The notes under the pieces are model-generated. The model made no database searches, was not told the DNA's origin, and saw nothing but the letters and a program-made list of their open reading frames with translations. From assembly GCA_964527785.1 (NCBI GenBank), contig CAZGNO010000009.1:1-64000 (forward strand): a DNA stretch of 64,000 nt, given 5' to 3'. This DNA comes from JADJXV01 sp964527785. Its GTDB lineage: Bacteria > Bacteroidota > Ignavibacteria > Kapaibacteriales > UBA961. Of this stretch, positions 10,341-18,634 are shown piece by piece. Both the position numbers and the translations under genes were made by a program. The stretch's first letter is position 1; each line of letters opens with the position of its first letter.

Positions 10341-10374
10341 CCCTCTCTTCCTTTGCTTCTAAAGGAAGAGAGGG
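10341..10374. terminator. Perfect 14-bp hairpin between DUF4331 and TPR genes
   Basis: Arms 10341-10354 (CCCTCTCTTCCTTT) and 10361-10374 are exact reverse complements with a 6-base loop. No T-run follows, so it may be an attenuator or mRNA stabiliser between co-transcribed genes rather than a simple terminator. Confidence 0.55.
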
Positions 10375-10430
10375 GAAACCGAGTCAAAAGTCTACGTATG
10401 ATAATCACTCACTATTTATATCAATCATAT

Positions 10431-11705
10431 ATGAAAACGCTTGTTCTATTCCTGATCATTTCTTTGACTGTTGCTTCCTGTAATAAATTAGGTTCGTTAA
10501 AATCGTTCGTTCCTGCCGAACTAAAGCAGCGCAGAGCCGGTTTGTATGCTGAAGACTTTGCCGTTCAACTAAAAAAATACAATGATGCAACATCAAAAAT
10601 CAAAGCAAATCCAAATGAAGTAAAATCTTATTGCGCTCTTGCCAAAGTGTTCATGTATGAAGCAAAAGTAACAGGTGAGCATCCGTATTATTATCCGGCT
10701 GCTATGGCTTGTTTGGAAGAAGCGATTTCCAAAGACAAGCAGAATCCGGAGGCATTGATTTTGAAGACAAGTGTATTACTGTCACTGCACCATTTCGGCG
10801 AAGCAAAAGAACTTGCTGTGCAAATCAGTAGTTTGAGTATAGCGGCATCAGCAGTCTACGGTATGCTATGTGACGCTAATGTTGAACTCGGAAACTACGA
10901 TGAGGCAGTCCAAGACGTTGATAAAATGATGAGTCTGCGTCCCGGACTGGAGGCATACGCACGTGCTTCGTATCTGCGAGAAATTACAGGAGATAATGAG
11001 GGTGCGGTTGAAGCAATGAAGATGGCAGTTCAGGCAGGTTTGCCCGGAACGGAAGATGCAGCATGGACACGGGTTACGCTTGGCAACTTATATTACCACC
11101 AAGGTAAAATATCGGAAGCGGAAGGTCAGTATTTGATTGCACGGCTCGAACGGAAAAACTATCCTTTTGCAATTGCCGGACTTGCTAATGTATATAAATC
11201 ACAGAAGCGGTATGATGAAGCTGCTCTGTTGCTAGATACAGCTTTGATGATGATTCCCGAAGTAGCATTTTTAGAGAGAAAAACTGAAATTGAACAAGAG
11301 CGCGGAAATAAAAAAGCAGTAGATTCATTGCTCACTATCATACAGACGATGATGGATGAAGATGAACAGGCAGGGCATATCAACCACGCCGAAAGAGCAA
11401 TCCTGTACTCAAAAAACAACTTTAAAAATGATGAAGCTCTCAAGCACGCAGAAATAGAAATAAAACAACGTCCAAATAATATAACCACACAATATGCGAT
11501 GGCATATTCACTGTACAGAAGTAATCGCCAAGCAGAAGCTAAGGAATACATAAACAGGGCACTGCGCATGAATTCCAAGGATGCGGAAATGCTGACTCTT
11601 GCCGCAAGCATCGAAGAAGCAATTGGAAATACACCCGAAGCAGTGAAGTATATGGCACTTGCAAAAATTGCCAACCCGGTATTTATGCCGATAATTCTTA
11701 ATTAA
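10431..11705 (+). CDS. TPR-repeat lipoprotein
   Basis: A 424-residue predicted lipoprotein. The start at 10431 gives MKTLVLFLIISLTVASC with the lipidated Cys at 17; the frame is open further upstream to 10353, but that part overlaps the hairpin at 10341-10374. From about residue 60 to the end it is a series of helix pairs typical of tetratricopeptide repeats, for example AAMACLEEAISKDKQNPEAL, LGNYDEAVQDVDKMMSLRPG and LYYHQGKISEAEGQYLIA. TPR arrays act as protein-protein scaffolds. It sits 125 bases downstream of the DUF4331 gene and 247 bases upstream of a TonB-dependent receptor, all on the same strand. A periplasmic or surface adaptor for these partners is an inference from context. Confidence 0.85.
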   Translation: MKTLVLFLIISLTVASCNKLGSLKSFVPAELKQRRAGLYAEDFAVQLKKYNDATSKIKANPNEVKSYCALAKVFMYEAKVTGEHPYYYPAAMACLEEAISKDKQNPEALILKTSVLLSLHHFGEAKELAVQISSLSIAASAVYGMLCDANVELGNYDEAVQDVDKMMSLRPGLEAYARASYLREITGDNEGAVEAMKMAVQAGLPGTEDAAWTRVTLGNLYYHQGKISEAEGQYLIARLERKNYPFAIAGLANVYKSQKRYDEAALLLDTALMMIPEVAFLERKTEIEQERGNKKAVDSLLTIIQTMMDEDEQAGHINHAERAILYSKNNFKNDEALKHAEIEIKQRPNNITTQYAMAYSLYRSNRQAEAKEYINRALRMNSKDAEMLTLAASIEEAIGNTPEAVKYMALAKIANPVFMPIILN

Positions 11706-11759
11706 GTCATCTCAGTGAAAATGTCTGTATCATGAGCATTGAATGTAATTGTTCCGTAT

Positions 11760-11827
11760 AATCCCTTTAGGGATTAAATGTTTATAGCAATTGCAACGAA
11801 TGTAAACGTTCGACCCCGATGGGGTCG
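11760..11827. repeat. Pair of small perfect palindromic hairpins (REP-like)
   Basis: Two hairpins lie 35 bases apart in the gap before the TonB-receptor gene. The first is AATCCCTTTAGGGATT at 11760-11775; the second is CGACCCCGATGGGGTCG at 11811-11827 with a 7-bp perfect stem. Similar short CCCC/GGGG palindromes recur between genes in this phylum, so an interspersed repeat is likely; a local terminator or leader structure is the alternative. Confidence 0.5.
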
Positions 11828-11952
11828 TATAGGGTTCGTAATATCTTTTTCTATAAATATCTGAATCCTTCAGAATCACTGCTAGACTATTTCCCTGTCT
11901 CTCAAAATTCAGGCAACTATTAAATTTCAGAATATACTCTTTCCTGTTTCAC

Positions 11953-13989
11953 ATGAAAACATTTATACTTATTATTATCTTTCTTGGTAGTTCAGGTATT
12001 ATCTTTTCCCAAAGTACATTACCAAAGAAATCAGAAGAAAGGTATAATGATACAACATCATTCAAAACAGAAACCGTAGTTATTAATGCTGATAGAATTT
12101 ACTCTGCTGCTACCGATCAAACATTCCGCTTACAGAATTTGAATCTTCTTCCCCGATCATCATCGCAGGACATTTTGCGTATTGTTCCGGGATTGATAAC
12201 AGCGCAGCACGCAGGCGGAGGAAAGGCAGAGCAAATTTTCTTGAGGGGTTTTGATTGCGATCACGGTACGGACGTAAATATAAAAGTAGATGGTGCACCC
12301 GTAAATATGGTATCGCACGGACACGGTCAGGGATATGCTGATTTACATTTTATTATTCCAGAAACTATCGAACGTGTAGAAGTGGTGAAGGGACCTTATT
12401 TTGCAAGTTACGGCGATTTGACAACGGCAGGAGCCGTTACGTTCAGAACCGCCGATACCCTTGCAAATAATATCATTAAAGCTGAAGCGGGTTCATTCAG
12501 TACATTTCGCGGACTGGGATTATTTACCACATCAATCGGTGCAACTAAAACGTATGGTGGAGCAGAATTATTCTCATCCCGCAGTTTCTTTGACGCTCCT
12601 CAAAATTTTTCACGTGTGAATTATATCGGTAAAACGTACACACCGATTTCAGATAACTCAATTCTTACTGCCTCAATAATGGGCTTTAGTTCACGATGGG
12701 ATGCAAGCGGTCAGATACCACAGAGAGCAGTCGAAAGCGGATTGATTACTCGCTTTGGAACAATTGACCCCAACGAAGGTGGAAACACCAATCGCACCAC
12801 TCTGCAACTTGCTCTGGAAACCAAGGGTGAATCACCAATGAAGCTCAGTGCATCGTTTACCGATTACCAATTTCAATTATTCAGTAATTTCACATTCTTT
12901 GCAATTGATTCCGTTCGGGGAGATATGATTGAGCAGACTGACAACCGTTCGGTAATCTATATTCGAGGTGAAAAGGATTTCTTCTCGCTTTTTGGGTCAG
13001 TCGGAATGAAAACAAAGTTTGGTGCTGATATGCGTAATGATAATATCCGTGCAGCATTGTACCATAATCATGCACGTACACGGCTCGAAACAACGCGGGA
13101 TAATAAAATCAACCAAACCAATGTTGGTGTATTCGCTGAGAATTCGTTTCTGTTTTCTGATCTCAGTATTCAGCTTGGACTGCGTGGTGATTATATTGGT
13201 TTTAATGTCCAAAATATTGCTCAGCAGGGGGGAGGCGCGCACGGTACTTCAAATAAGTTTGTCGTCTCACCCAAGGCAAACGTATCATTGGCGGTAAGTG
13301 AAAATGCTTCATTGTTTTTTAATTCAGGTTTCGGGTTTCACTCAAATGACGCACGGGTTGCTGTGAGCAAAACAAACGGTAACACTGTCCCGCGAGCATT
13401 CGGTTCGGAAATCGGCGCACGGTGGACTGGTGAAAGAATCTCTGTTTCCACAGATGCGTGGCTGCTGGATTTGGAAAATGAATTTATCTGGATTGGTGAC
13501 GAAGGAACTACGGAAGAAGCAGGGCGTTCACGCAGGATTGGGATTGATGTAGAGCTGCGATACAATACTACCGATTGGCTGACAGTAGGTACTGAACTGA
13601 CAATGTCAAAAGGACGGCTTCTCGATTTACCGGAAGGTGAGAATTTTATAGCACTTGCACCAAATATTACTATGACTGCATTTACTACATTCAAGTTTGA
13701 CGAATTCAGTACGGCTCTCCGGTTGCGCCATATCGGTTCGCGTCCGGCGAATGAAGATAATTCACTGACAGCTACGGGGTATTCCATACTCGACCTTACC
13801 GCTGTAGTTCCAGTATCGGATAATTTCGATTTGACATTTCAATTCGAGAATATGCTAAATTCTCAGTGGCGGGAGGCACAGTTCGACACTTCCAGTCGCT
13901 TGCCGAATGAACCGGTAGCAGTTTCAGAGGTGAATTACACGCCGGGCACTCCGGCTAGTATTAGAATGGGTGTTAGTGCAAAGTTTTGA
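11953..13989 (+). CDS. TonB-dependent outer-membrane receptor, His-rich plug
   Basis: A 678-residue outer-membrane receptor that would import a ligand using TonB/ExbBD energy. Residues 1-19 are a signal peptide (IIFSQ). The plug (about 40-165) shows SSQDILRIVPGLI, QIFLRGFDCDHGTDVNIKVDG, broken into the usual plug order, then VEVVKGPYFASYGDLTTAGAV. The remainder is an alternating aromatic/polar 22-strand barrel ending in the expected C-terminal phenylalanine (SAKF). There is no carboxypeptidase-like N-terminal extension. The plug contains an unusual cluster of histidines and Asp (DCDH, then VSHGHGQGYADLH), which could contact a metal or metallo-ligand. The gene follows the DUF4331 and TPR genes on the same strand and may share their function. 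The substrate is unknown. Confidence 0.88.
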   Translation: MKTFILIIIFLGSSGIIFSQSTLPKKSEERYNDTTSFKTETVVINADRIYSAATDQTFRLQNLNLLPRSSSQDILRIVPGLITAQHAGGGKAEQIFLRGFDCDHGTDVNIKVDGAPVNMVSHGHGQGYADLHFIIPETIERVEVVKGPYFASYGDLTTAGAVTFRTADTLANNIIKAEAGSFSTFRGLGLFTTSIGATKTYGGAELFSSRSFFDAPQNFSRVNYIGKTYTPISDNSILTASIMGFSSRWDASGQIPQRAVESGLITRFGTIDPNEGGNTNRTTLQLALETKGESPMKLSASFTDYQFQLFSNFTFFAIDSVRGDMIEQTDNRSVIYIRGEKDFFSLFGSVGMKTKFGADMRNDNIRAALYHNHARTRLETTRDNKINQTNVGVFAENSFLFSDLSIQLGLRGDYIGFNVQNIAQQGGGAHGTSNKFVVSPKANVSLAVSENASLFFNSGFGFHSNDARVAVSKTNGNTVPRAFGSEIGARWTGERISVSTDAWLLDLENEFIWIGDEGTTEEAGRSRRIGIDVELRYNTTDWLTVGTELTMSKGRLLDLPEGENFIALAPNITMTAFTTFKFDEFSTALRLRHIGSRPANEDNSLTATGYSILDLTAVVPVSDNFDLTFQFENMLNSQWREAQFDTSSRLPNEPVAVSEVNYTPGTPASIRMGVSAKF

Positions 13990-14013
13990 GTACACTGGTA
14001 GGGCTTAAAAAAC

Positions 14014-15264
14014 TTACTTCCCAAACAACAACGAACTATCCCCATAGCTAAGAAACCGATACCCATTCTCCAGCGCAGCATCGTAAATTTTCTTCCATAA
14101 ATCTTTCCCGACAAATGCAGCCACAAGCAAAATTAACGTACTGTGCGGCTGATGAAAATTAGTAACCAGTGCAGTACAAAGCCGAAATGTATAGGAAGGC
14201 ACAATCATAATTTCTGTTGTTCCCGTAATAGTTTGGAGAGAATGTGTTTCCATCCACTCTATAATGACAGTCAGTGATTCCTGGGGTGAAACTGCATTGT
14301 CCGCCAGTCGAAACGCATCCCACTGCTTAACGGAAAGCGTAGATTGCTCCTTGCATCCGCCATCATTACAACACAACCGCACACCAAACCAATAGAGCGA
14401 TTCAATGGTTCGTACAGAGGTAGTCCCCACACAAACAAGCCGTCCTTTTGTAGGACTATCAAGCCACTCAAGTAATTGCTGAATGGTATCACGCTCGACG
14501 GAGATTAGCTCACCGTGCATCGAAAACTCGGAAATTGTTTCTGTTTCAATTGGTTTGAATGTACCCAAGCCCACCGTGAGATTCACCTCCGTCTGATGAA
14601 TATTCTTTTTGTGTAAGGCATCAAATACTTCGGGGGTAAAGTGCAGTCCGGCAGTCGGTGCGGCAACCGAACCGTCATTTGTTGCATATACCGTTTGATA
14701 GCGAACAGCATCTTCGGGGGTTGCCTCGCGCTTGATATAGGGTGGCAGAGGGACCCGCCCGAAATTGTCGAGAATTTCTCCGAAAGTCGAATCGCTATTC
14801 CAACGAAACTCTACTATCGCTTCCGAATATGTACGCTCAATGATAATTGCCGATAGTTTCAAACTTTCAATTCCATTAACATCTGCCGTAAGGATTGTCC
14901 CGGATTGAATGTTTTTACCGCGCAGCAGACACTTCCATTTACTCGGCTGATGTTCCATAAGTGCAAGAGCAGGGGGCTGGTCGTCAGCAGAAGATAGGCA
15001 AAATACCTCAACTGCTCCGCCGCTCTGTTTGTGCATGAGGAGTCGCGCGGCAATTACACGGGTGGTATTCACTACTATCAAGGAATCTTCGGGTAGTAAC
15101 TGTGGGAGTTCGCTGAATATATGGTGGTGAACCTCACCTGAATCTGAATGGGCAACCAGTAATTTGCTCATATCACGATTAGGAAGCGGTGCAAGGGCAA
15201 TCCGTTCGACGGGCAAATCATAGTGATATTCGGGAAGATGAAGCGTAGGAATGTAAGAGTGCAT
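14014..15264 (-). CDS. queA: S-adenosylmethionine:tRNA ribosyltransferase-isomerase
   Basis: Penultimate queuosine enzyme: transfers and isomerises the ribosyl part of SAM onto 7-aminomethyl-7-deazaguanine at tRNA position 34, giving epoxyqueuosine. Family motifs are clear: YDLPVERIALAPLPNRDMSKL near the N-terminus, VNTTRVIAARL, GSVAAPTAGLHFT, VGLGTFKPIE, VGTTSVRTIESL, TNFHQPHSTLILLVAAF and the terminal YRFLSYGDSSLLF. I use the ATG at 15264 (416 residues) because it leaves the usual short lead before YDLP; an upstream in-frame ATG at 15321 adds 19 atypical residues. It is longer than the about 356 residues of E. coli QueA. The gene is convergent with the TonB receptor and divergent from sppA. 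Confidence 0.93.
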   Translation of the reverse strand: MHSYIPTLHLPEYHYDLPVERIALAPLPNRDMSKLLVAHSDSGEVHHHIFSELPQLLPEDSLIVVNTTRVIAARLLMHKQSGGAVEVFCLSSADDQPPALALMEHQPSKWKCLLRGKNIQSGTILTADVNGIESLKLSAIIIERTYSEAIVEFRWNSDSTFGEILDNFGRVPLPPYIKREATPEDAVRYQTVYATNDGSVAAPTAGLHFTPEVFDALHKKNIHQTEVNLTVGLGTFKPIETETISEFSMHGELISVERDTIQQLLEWLDSPTKGRLVCVGTTSVRTIESLYWFGVRLCCNDGGCKEQSTLSVKQWDAFRLADNAVSPQESLTVIIEWMETHSLQTITGTTEIMIVPSYTFRLCTALVTNFHQPHSTLILLVAAFVGKDLWKKIYDAALENGYRFLSYGDSSLLFGK

Positions 15265-15418
15265 GCTGTATTTTCGTAATCTGTTCTTTGTGGAATCTAA
15301 ATGAAATTGTAAGTTTGACAAAGCTATGTAACTTTCGTGATATTTTTAGCGTATAGCTCACAAGAATTGCCGCCAAACAACAAACATTCAACTTTTTATT
15401 TTTTATTGAAAGCCCCTT

Positions 15419-17371
15419 ATGCCCGAAGTTCCATATTCTCAGCCGCCTCAATACTCCGGCTATGTTCCCCCTCAGCCGCGAAAAACCCGTTGGTGGATAC
15501 CTGTTGTTATAATTTTCGGTGTGCTTGCAGTATTTGTAATAGGTATTATCGCTTTTGTTGCCGCTATTATCGGCTCAATCGGCAGTTCCGGTAATAAAGC
15601 AGTCGCCGTTAAGTCAAATTCTGTACTGATGATTAATTTCTCCCGTTCGATGAAGGAATATAACTCCCACAGCGGACTTTTCCAAAAAACTCCTCCTGCT
15701 ACCTTTTTAGAAATCCTGAATGCCGTCAAGCGTGCCAAGACAGATGATAATATAAAAGGAATCTATATCAAGCCGGGCACAACTTCCGGTTTTGCCAAAG
15801 TCACTGAATTACTGGATGTTTTGGAAGACTTCAAGAAATCGGGTAAGTTTATTTACGCATTTATGGAAACCGGTGAACGTGCCAATTATTATGCTGCTCT
15901 GCCTGCGGATTCCATCTTTATGCCGCGTGAAGGGTATCTGCAACTCAACGCCGCCGGAACAAGTGTCATGTTCTATAAAGGGCTTTTTGAAAAATTAGGT
16001 GTGGATGCCCATGTAGAACAATTTGAAGAGTACAAATCCTTTGGTGAGCCCTACAGCCGTAAGAGCTTTTCCGCTCCTGCTAAGGACGAGCTTCGCACTC
16101 TTATTACCCAACGTGCTAATACATTCAACGAAGCAATTGCAAAATTCCGTAAAATGACTGTGGAGAATGTAGATGCAGCAATCAATCGCGGTGTCTACAC
16201 TACAGATTCGCTACTGAGCAACGGATTTATTGACGCATTTGCCACCGAAACCCAAGTACGTGAAAAACTCCGAGTCCGCTCACACGGTAGCGACGATAAA
16301 AGTAAAAAACTCCATCTTGTTTCTATTGATGACTATTCAAACAGTCCCGATAAAAAAAATGTTACAACACCTGATGTAAAAAATCAAATAGCAATTATCT
16401 ATGCTTCGGGTGCAATCCGCACTGGAAAACGCAGTGGCGGTGGTCCGTTCGGTGGTGGCTCGGAAGCAGAGATAGCGTCAGAATCATTCGTCAGTGATTT
16501 GAAAAAAGCACGTGAAAATGAGTTTGTGAAAGCAATCATTTTGAGAATTGACAGTCCCGGCGGCTCGGCTCTCGCTTCGGATATTATGTGGGAAGAAATT
16601 CAGAAAACACGAAAAGTAAAACCGGTCTATGCTTCGATGAGCGACGTAGCAGCATCAGGTGGATATTATATGGCAATGGCTTGTGATACGATTATTGCAC
16701 ACCCGCAAACAATTACCGGTTCGGTTGGGGTAATTGGAATTTTGCCTACATTTGCCGGTACATTCGACAAAATGGGAATTACGATAGACACAATTTCCAC
16801 CGGGCGTTCTTCGCATTTTATGAGTCCTTTTTTGGCGCACAATACACAAGACTTAGCCCAATTTCATAATCTGATGGAAGGTACATATCGTCGTTTTGTA
16901 TCGAAAGCCGCAGAAAGCCGACATAAAACATACGAAGATATGCGGGCATTGGCTAAAGGAAGAGTATGGAGCGGTAACGATGCTCAAAAAGTAGGGCTGG
17001 TAGATGTCCTAGGCGGGTGGCAGACCACCCTCTCACTCGTGAAACGTCGTATTGGTGTCTCGGATTCAGTGAAAGTAATGGTACAAATTTTCCCTAAACC
17101 TCAAGATGATTTGGAAGAACTGCTCAAAGCATTTGGTATAGATACGAATGAAGAAGATGAAGACAGCGACGGTGATGAAAGCGATGAAAGTGCCGATGAA
17201 CGCCTGCAAGCAACATTACGCCAAACAATGGGTGCTGCTGCATGGTCGGCATTTACACACCCGACAGCGATACCCGAATCAGCCCGCAAACAGTTTGCAA
17301 ACGGCTATTCACTTCTGAGTATATCTATGAAAGAGCATGCGCTTATGGCAATGCCATATACGTTTGAATAA
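15419..17371 (+). CDS. sppA: Signal peptide peptidase SppA, long (67K) type
   Basis: Membrane-anchored serine protease that degrades cleaved signal peptides. The 650 residues include a Pro-rich cytoplasmic start, one membrane segment (about 27-53), and two tandem ClpP-like halves as in E. coli SppA. The Ser/Lys dyad appears to be Lys206 (EEYKSFGEPY) in the first half and Ser413 (DVAASGGYY) in the second, close to Lys209/Ser409 of E. coli. VKAIILRIDSPGGSAL marks the second half. An acidic insert (NEEDEDSDGDESDESADE, about 577-594) is unusual and possibly a flexible loop. A strong bidirectional terminator follows, shared with the convergent rluD gene. Confidence 0.93.
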   Translation: MPEVPYSQPPQYSGYVPPQPRKTRWWIPVVIIFGVLAVFVIGIIAFVAAIIGSIGSSGNKAVAVKSNSVLMINFSRSMKEYNSHSGLFQKTPPATFLEILNAVKRAKTDDNIKGIYIKPGTTSGFAKVTELLDVLEDFKKSGKFIYAFMETGERANYYAALPADSIFMPREGYLQLNAAGTSVMFYKGLFEKLGVDAHVEQFEEYKSFGEPYSRKSFSAPAKDELRTLITQRANTFNEAIAKFRKMTVENVDAAINRGVYTTDSLLSNGFIDAFATETQVREKLRVRSHGSDDKSKKLHLVSIDDYSNSPDKKNVTTPDVKNQIAIIYASGAIRTGKRSGGGPFGGGSEAEIASESFVSDLKKARENEFVKAIILRIDSPGGSALASDIMWEEIQKTRKVKPVYASMSDVAASGGYYMAMACDTIIAHPQTITGSVGVIGILPTFAGTFDKMGITIDTISTGRSSHFMSPFLAHNTQDLAQFHNLMEGTYRRFVSKAAESRHKTYEDMRALAKGRVWSGNDAQKVGLVDVLGGWQTTLSLVKRRIGVSDSVKVMVQIFPKPQDDLEELLKAFGIDTNEEDEDSDGDESDESADERLQATLRQTMGAAAWSAFTHPTAIPESARKQFANGYSLLSISMKEHALMAMPYTFE

Positions 17372-17393
17372 TACCACAGTCATTGCCTTTCTT

Positions 17394-17436
17394 AAAAAGA
17401 ACAGCCCACAATTGTAAATTGTGGGCTGTTCTTTTT
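17394..17436. terminator. Bidirectional rho-independent terminator between sppA and rluD
   Basis: Arms 17394-17413 and 17417-17436 are perfect 20-nt reverse complements with a GTA loop. The stem core is AGCCCACAATT and it is flanked by an A-run on the left and a T-run on the right, so it can terminate both convergent transcripts. Confidence 0.92.
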
Positions 17437-17458
17437 ATATCTATTTCGCGCTATAGAA

Positions 17459-18544
17459 TCAATCCTTATTCACCATCGCCAAAATCTGTTTGAAATCCGC
17501 AGGAAGTTCTGCCTCGAATTCTAACCGCACTCCCGTATGCGGATGCGTAAAGCCAAGAGTCCGTGCGTGAAGTGCCTGACGGTTCATGACCTCCAGGCAT
17601 CGTAAGGCAAGTGACTTTTGTGTGGTATTCTTGAGCCCGCCGTAGGCAATGACATCTCCGCCGTAAGTGCTGTCGCTGAGTAGCGGATGATGCATACTTG
17701 AGGCATGAACCCGAATCTGGTGGGTGCGCCCAGTGTGAAGTTTGAAACGGATAAGCGTTAGGAAGTCGTGCCGTTCCAGTACGGTATAATCGGTAATAGC
17801 AAGTTTGCCGTCCTTTTCGACAACTGCGAATTTTTTTCTGTCGCGAGAGGAACGCCCTATACTCGACTCAATACGCCCTTCATTTTCTTTTACCACTCCC
17901 CACACAATTGCATTATATTCCCGCTGTGTAGTATGCTCAAAAAACTGTTTGGCAAGAGCAGCATGGATCGCAGAATTTTTGGCAATTACCAACAGTCCCG
18001 ATGTATCTTTGTCCAATCGGTGAACAATACCCGGACGAATTGCATCGGAATTAAAGATATAGGCATTTTCGCCGTCATCATCGCTCTCACCGTCCGCTTC
18101 GTTTTCATCTTCCGGTTCTTCTATTGCAATAGCTTCACGCTGTCCAAAATGGTAGAGTAGGGCATTGACTAGCGTACCATAGCGATTGCCAAAGCCAGGA
18201 TGTGTTACCATCCCGGCAGGTTTATTGACTACCAATAAATACTCATCTTCATACGCAATATCAAGAGGGATATTCTCCGGTAAAAGTTCCATCGGAGGCG
18301 GCTTCATCACTTTGCATTGCACTACATCACCGGGCTGAATCTTGCGAGAAGATTTGTGGATTTTCCCGTTAATGGTTACATTTCCTGCATCAATGGCGGC
18401 TTGTACTTTAGAACGTGTAGCGTTCGGTATCGCCTCTGTGAGAAATACATCTACCCGTTCAGGGCGTTGCCCGTGCGGAATAACGAAATCATAGATTTTT
18501 TCGATGTAATCGGGGTAGTTTTTTTTGTCTTCTGAGCGTTCCAT
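17459..18544 (-). CDS. rluD: RluA/RluD-family 23S rRNA pseudouridine synthase
   Basis: Isomerises uridine to pseudouridine in RNA, probably in helix 69 of 23S rRNA if truly RluD. The 361 residues contain an N-terminal S4 RNA-binding domain (about 28-75, with RVDVFLTEAIPNATRSKVQ) and the RluA catalytic domain (about 95-330). The catalytic Asp is Asp178 in HRLDKDTSG, and RTHQIRVH is present downstream. Between residues 142 and 166 there is an acidic insert (EEPEDENEADGESDDDG) just before the catalytic motif, not typical of the E. coli enzyme. The gene lies downstream of lspA, separated by 90 bases and a terminator, so it is probably expressed on its own. Assignment to RluD rather than another RluA branch is likely but not certain. 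Confidence 0.88.
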   Translation of the reverse strand: MERSEDKKNYPDYIEKIYDFVIPHGQRPERVDVFLTEAIPNATRSKVQAAIDAGNVTINGKIHKSSRKIQPGDVVQCKVMKPPPMELLPENIPLDIAYEDEYLLVVNKPAGMVTHPGFGNRYGTLVNALLYHFGQREAIAIEEPEDENEADGESDDDGENAYIFNSDAIRPGIVHRLDKDTSGLLVIAKNSAIHAALAKQFFEHTTQREYNAIVWGVVKENEGRIESSIGRSSRDRKKFAVVEKDGKLAITDYTVLERHDFLTLIRFKLHTGRTHQIRVHASSMHHPLLSDSTYGGDVIAYGGLKNTTQKSLALRCLEVMNRQALHARTLGFTHPHTGVRLEFEAELPADFKQILAMVNKD

Positions 18545-18571
18545 TATTCGTAGGATATTCTTTAAAAATAA

Positions 18572-18605
18572 AACAGGCGTTCATACTAAAGGTTGAACGC
18601 CTGTT
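18572..18605 (-). terminator. Terminator of the dksA-lspA transcript
   Basis: Arms 18572-18583 (AACAGGCGTTCA) and 18594-18605 pair perfectly around a 10-base loop. On the minus strand the stem is followed by a T-rich tract, as expected for transcription leaving lspA. Confidence 0.8.
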
Positions 18606-18634
18606 CGTGTTAGTCTTTGTGTTCTTGAGAAAAA

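Noticed and set aside
11159..11674. 171-codon open frame antisense to the TPR lipoprotein gene
   Set aside because: It mirrors a well-supported TPR coding frame, its product is a Ser/Ala/Ile-rich run without a domain, and it has no ribosome site.
13338..13787. 149-codon open frame antisense to the TonB-receptor gene
   Set aside because: Shadow of the barrel-coding frame; low-complexity Ser/Val product and no recognisable family.
17768..18160. 130-codon open frame antisense to rluD
   Set aside because: Phe/Ile/Cys-rich translation of the complement of an acidic coding region, with no domain.
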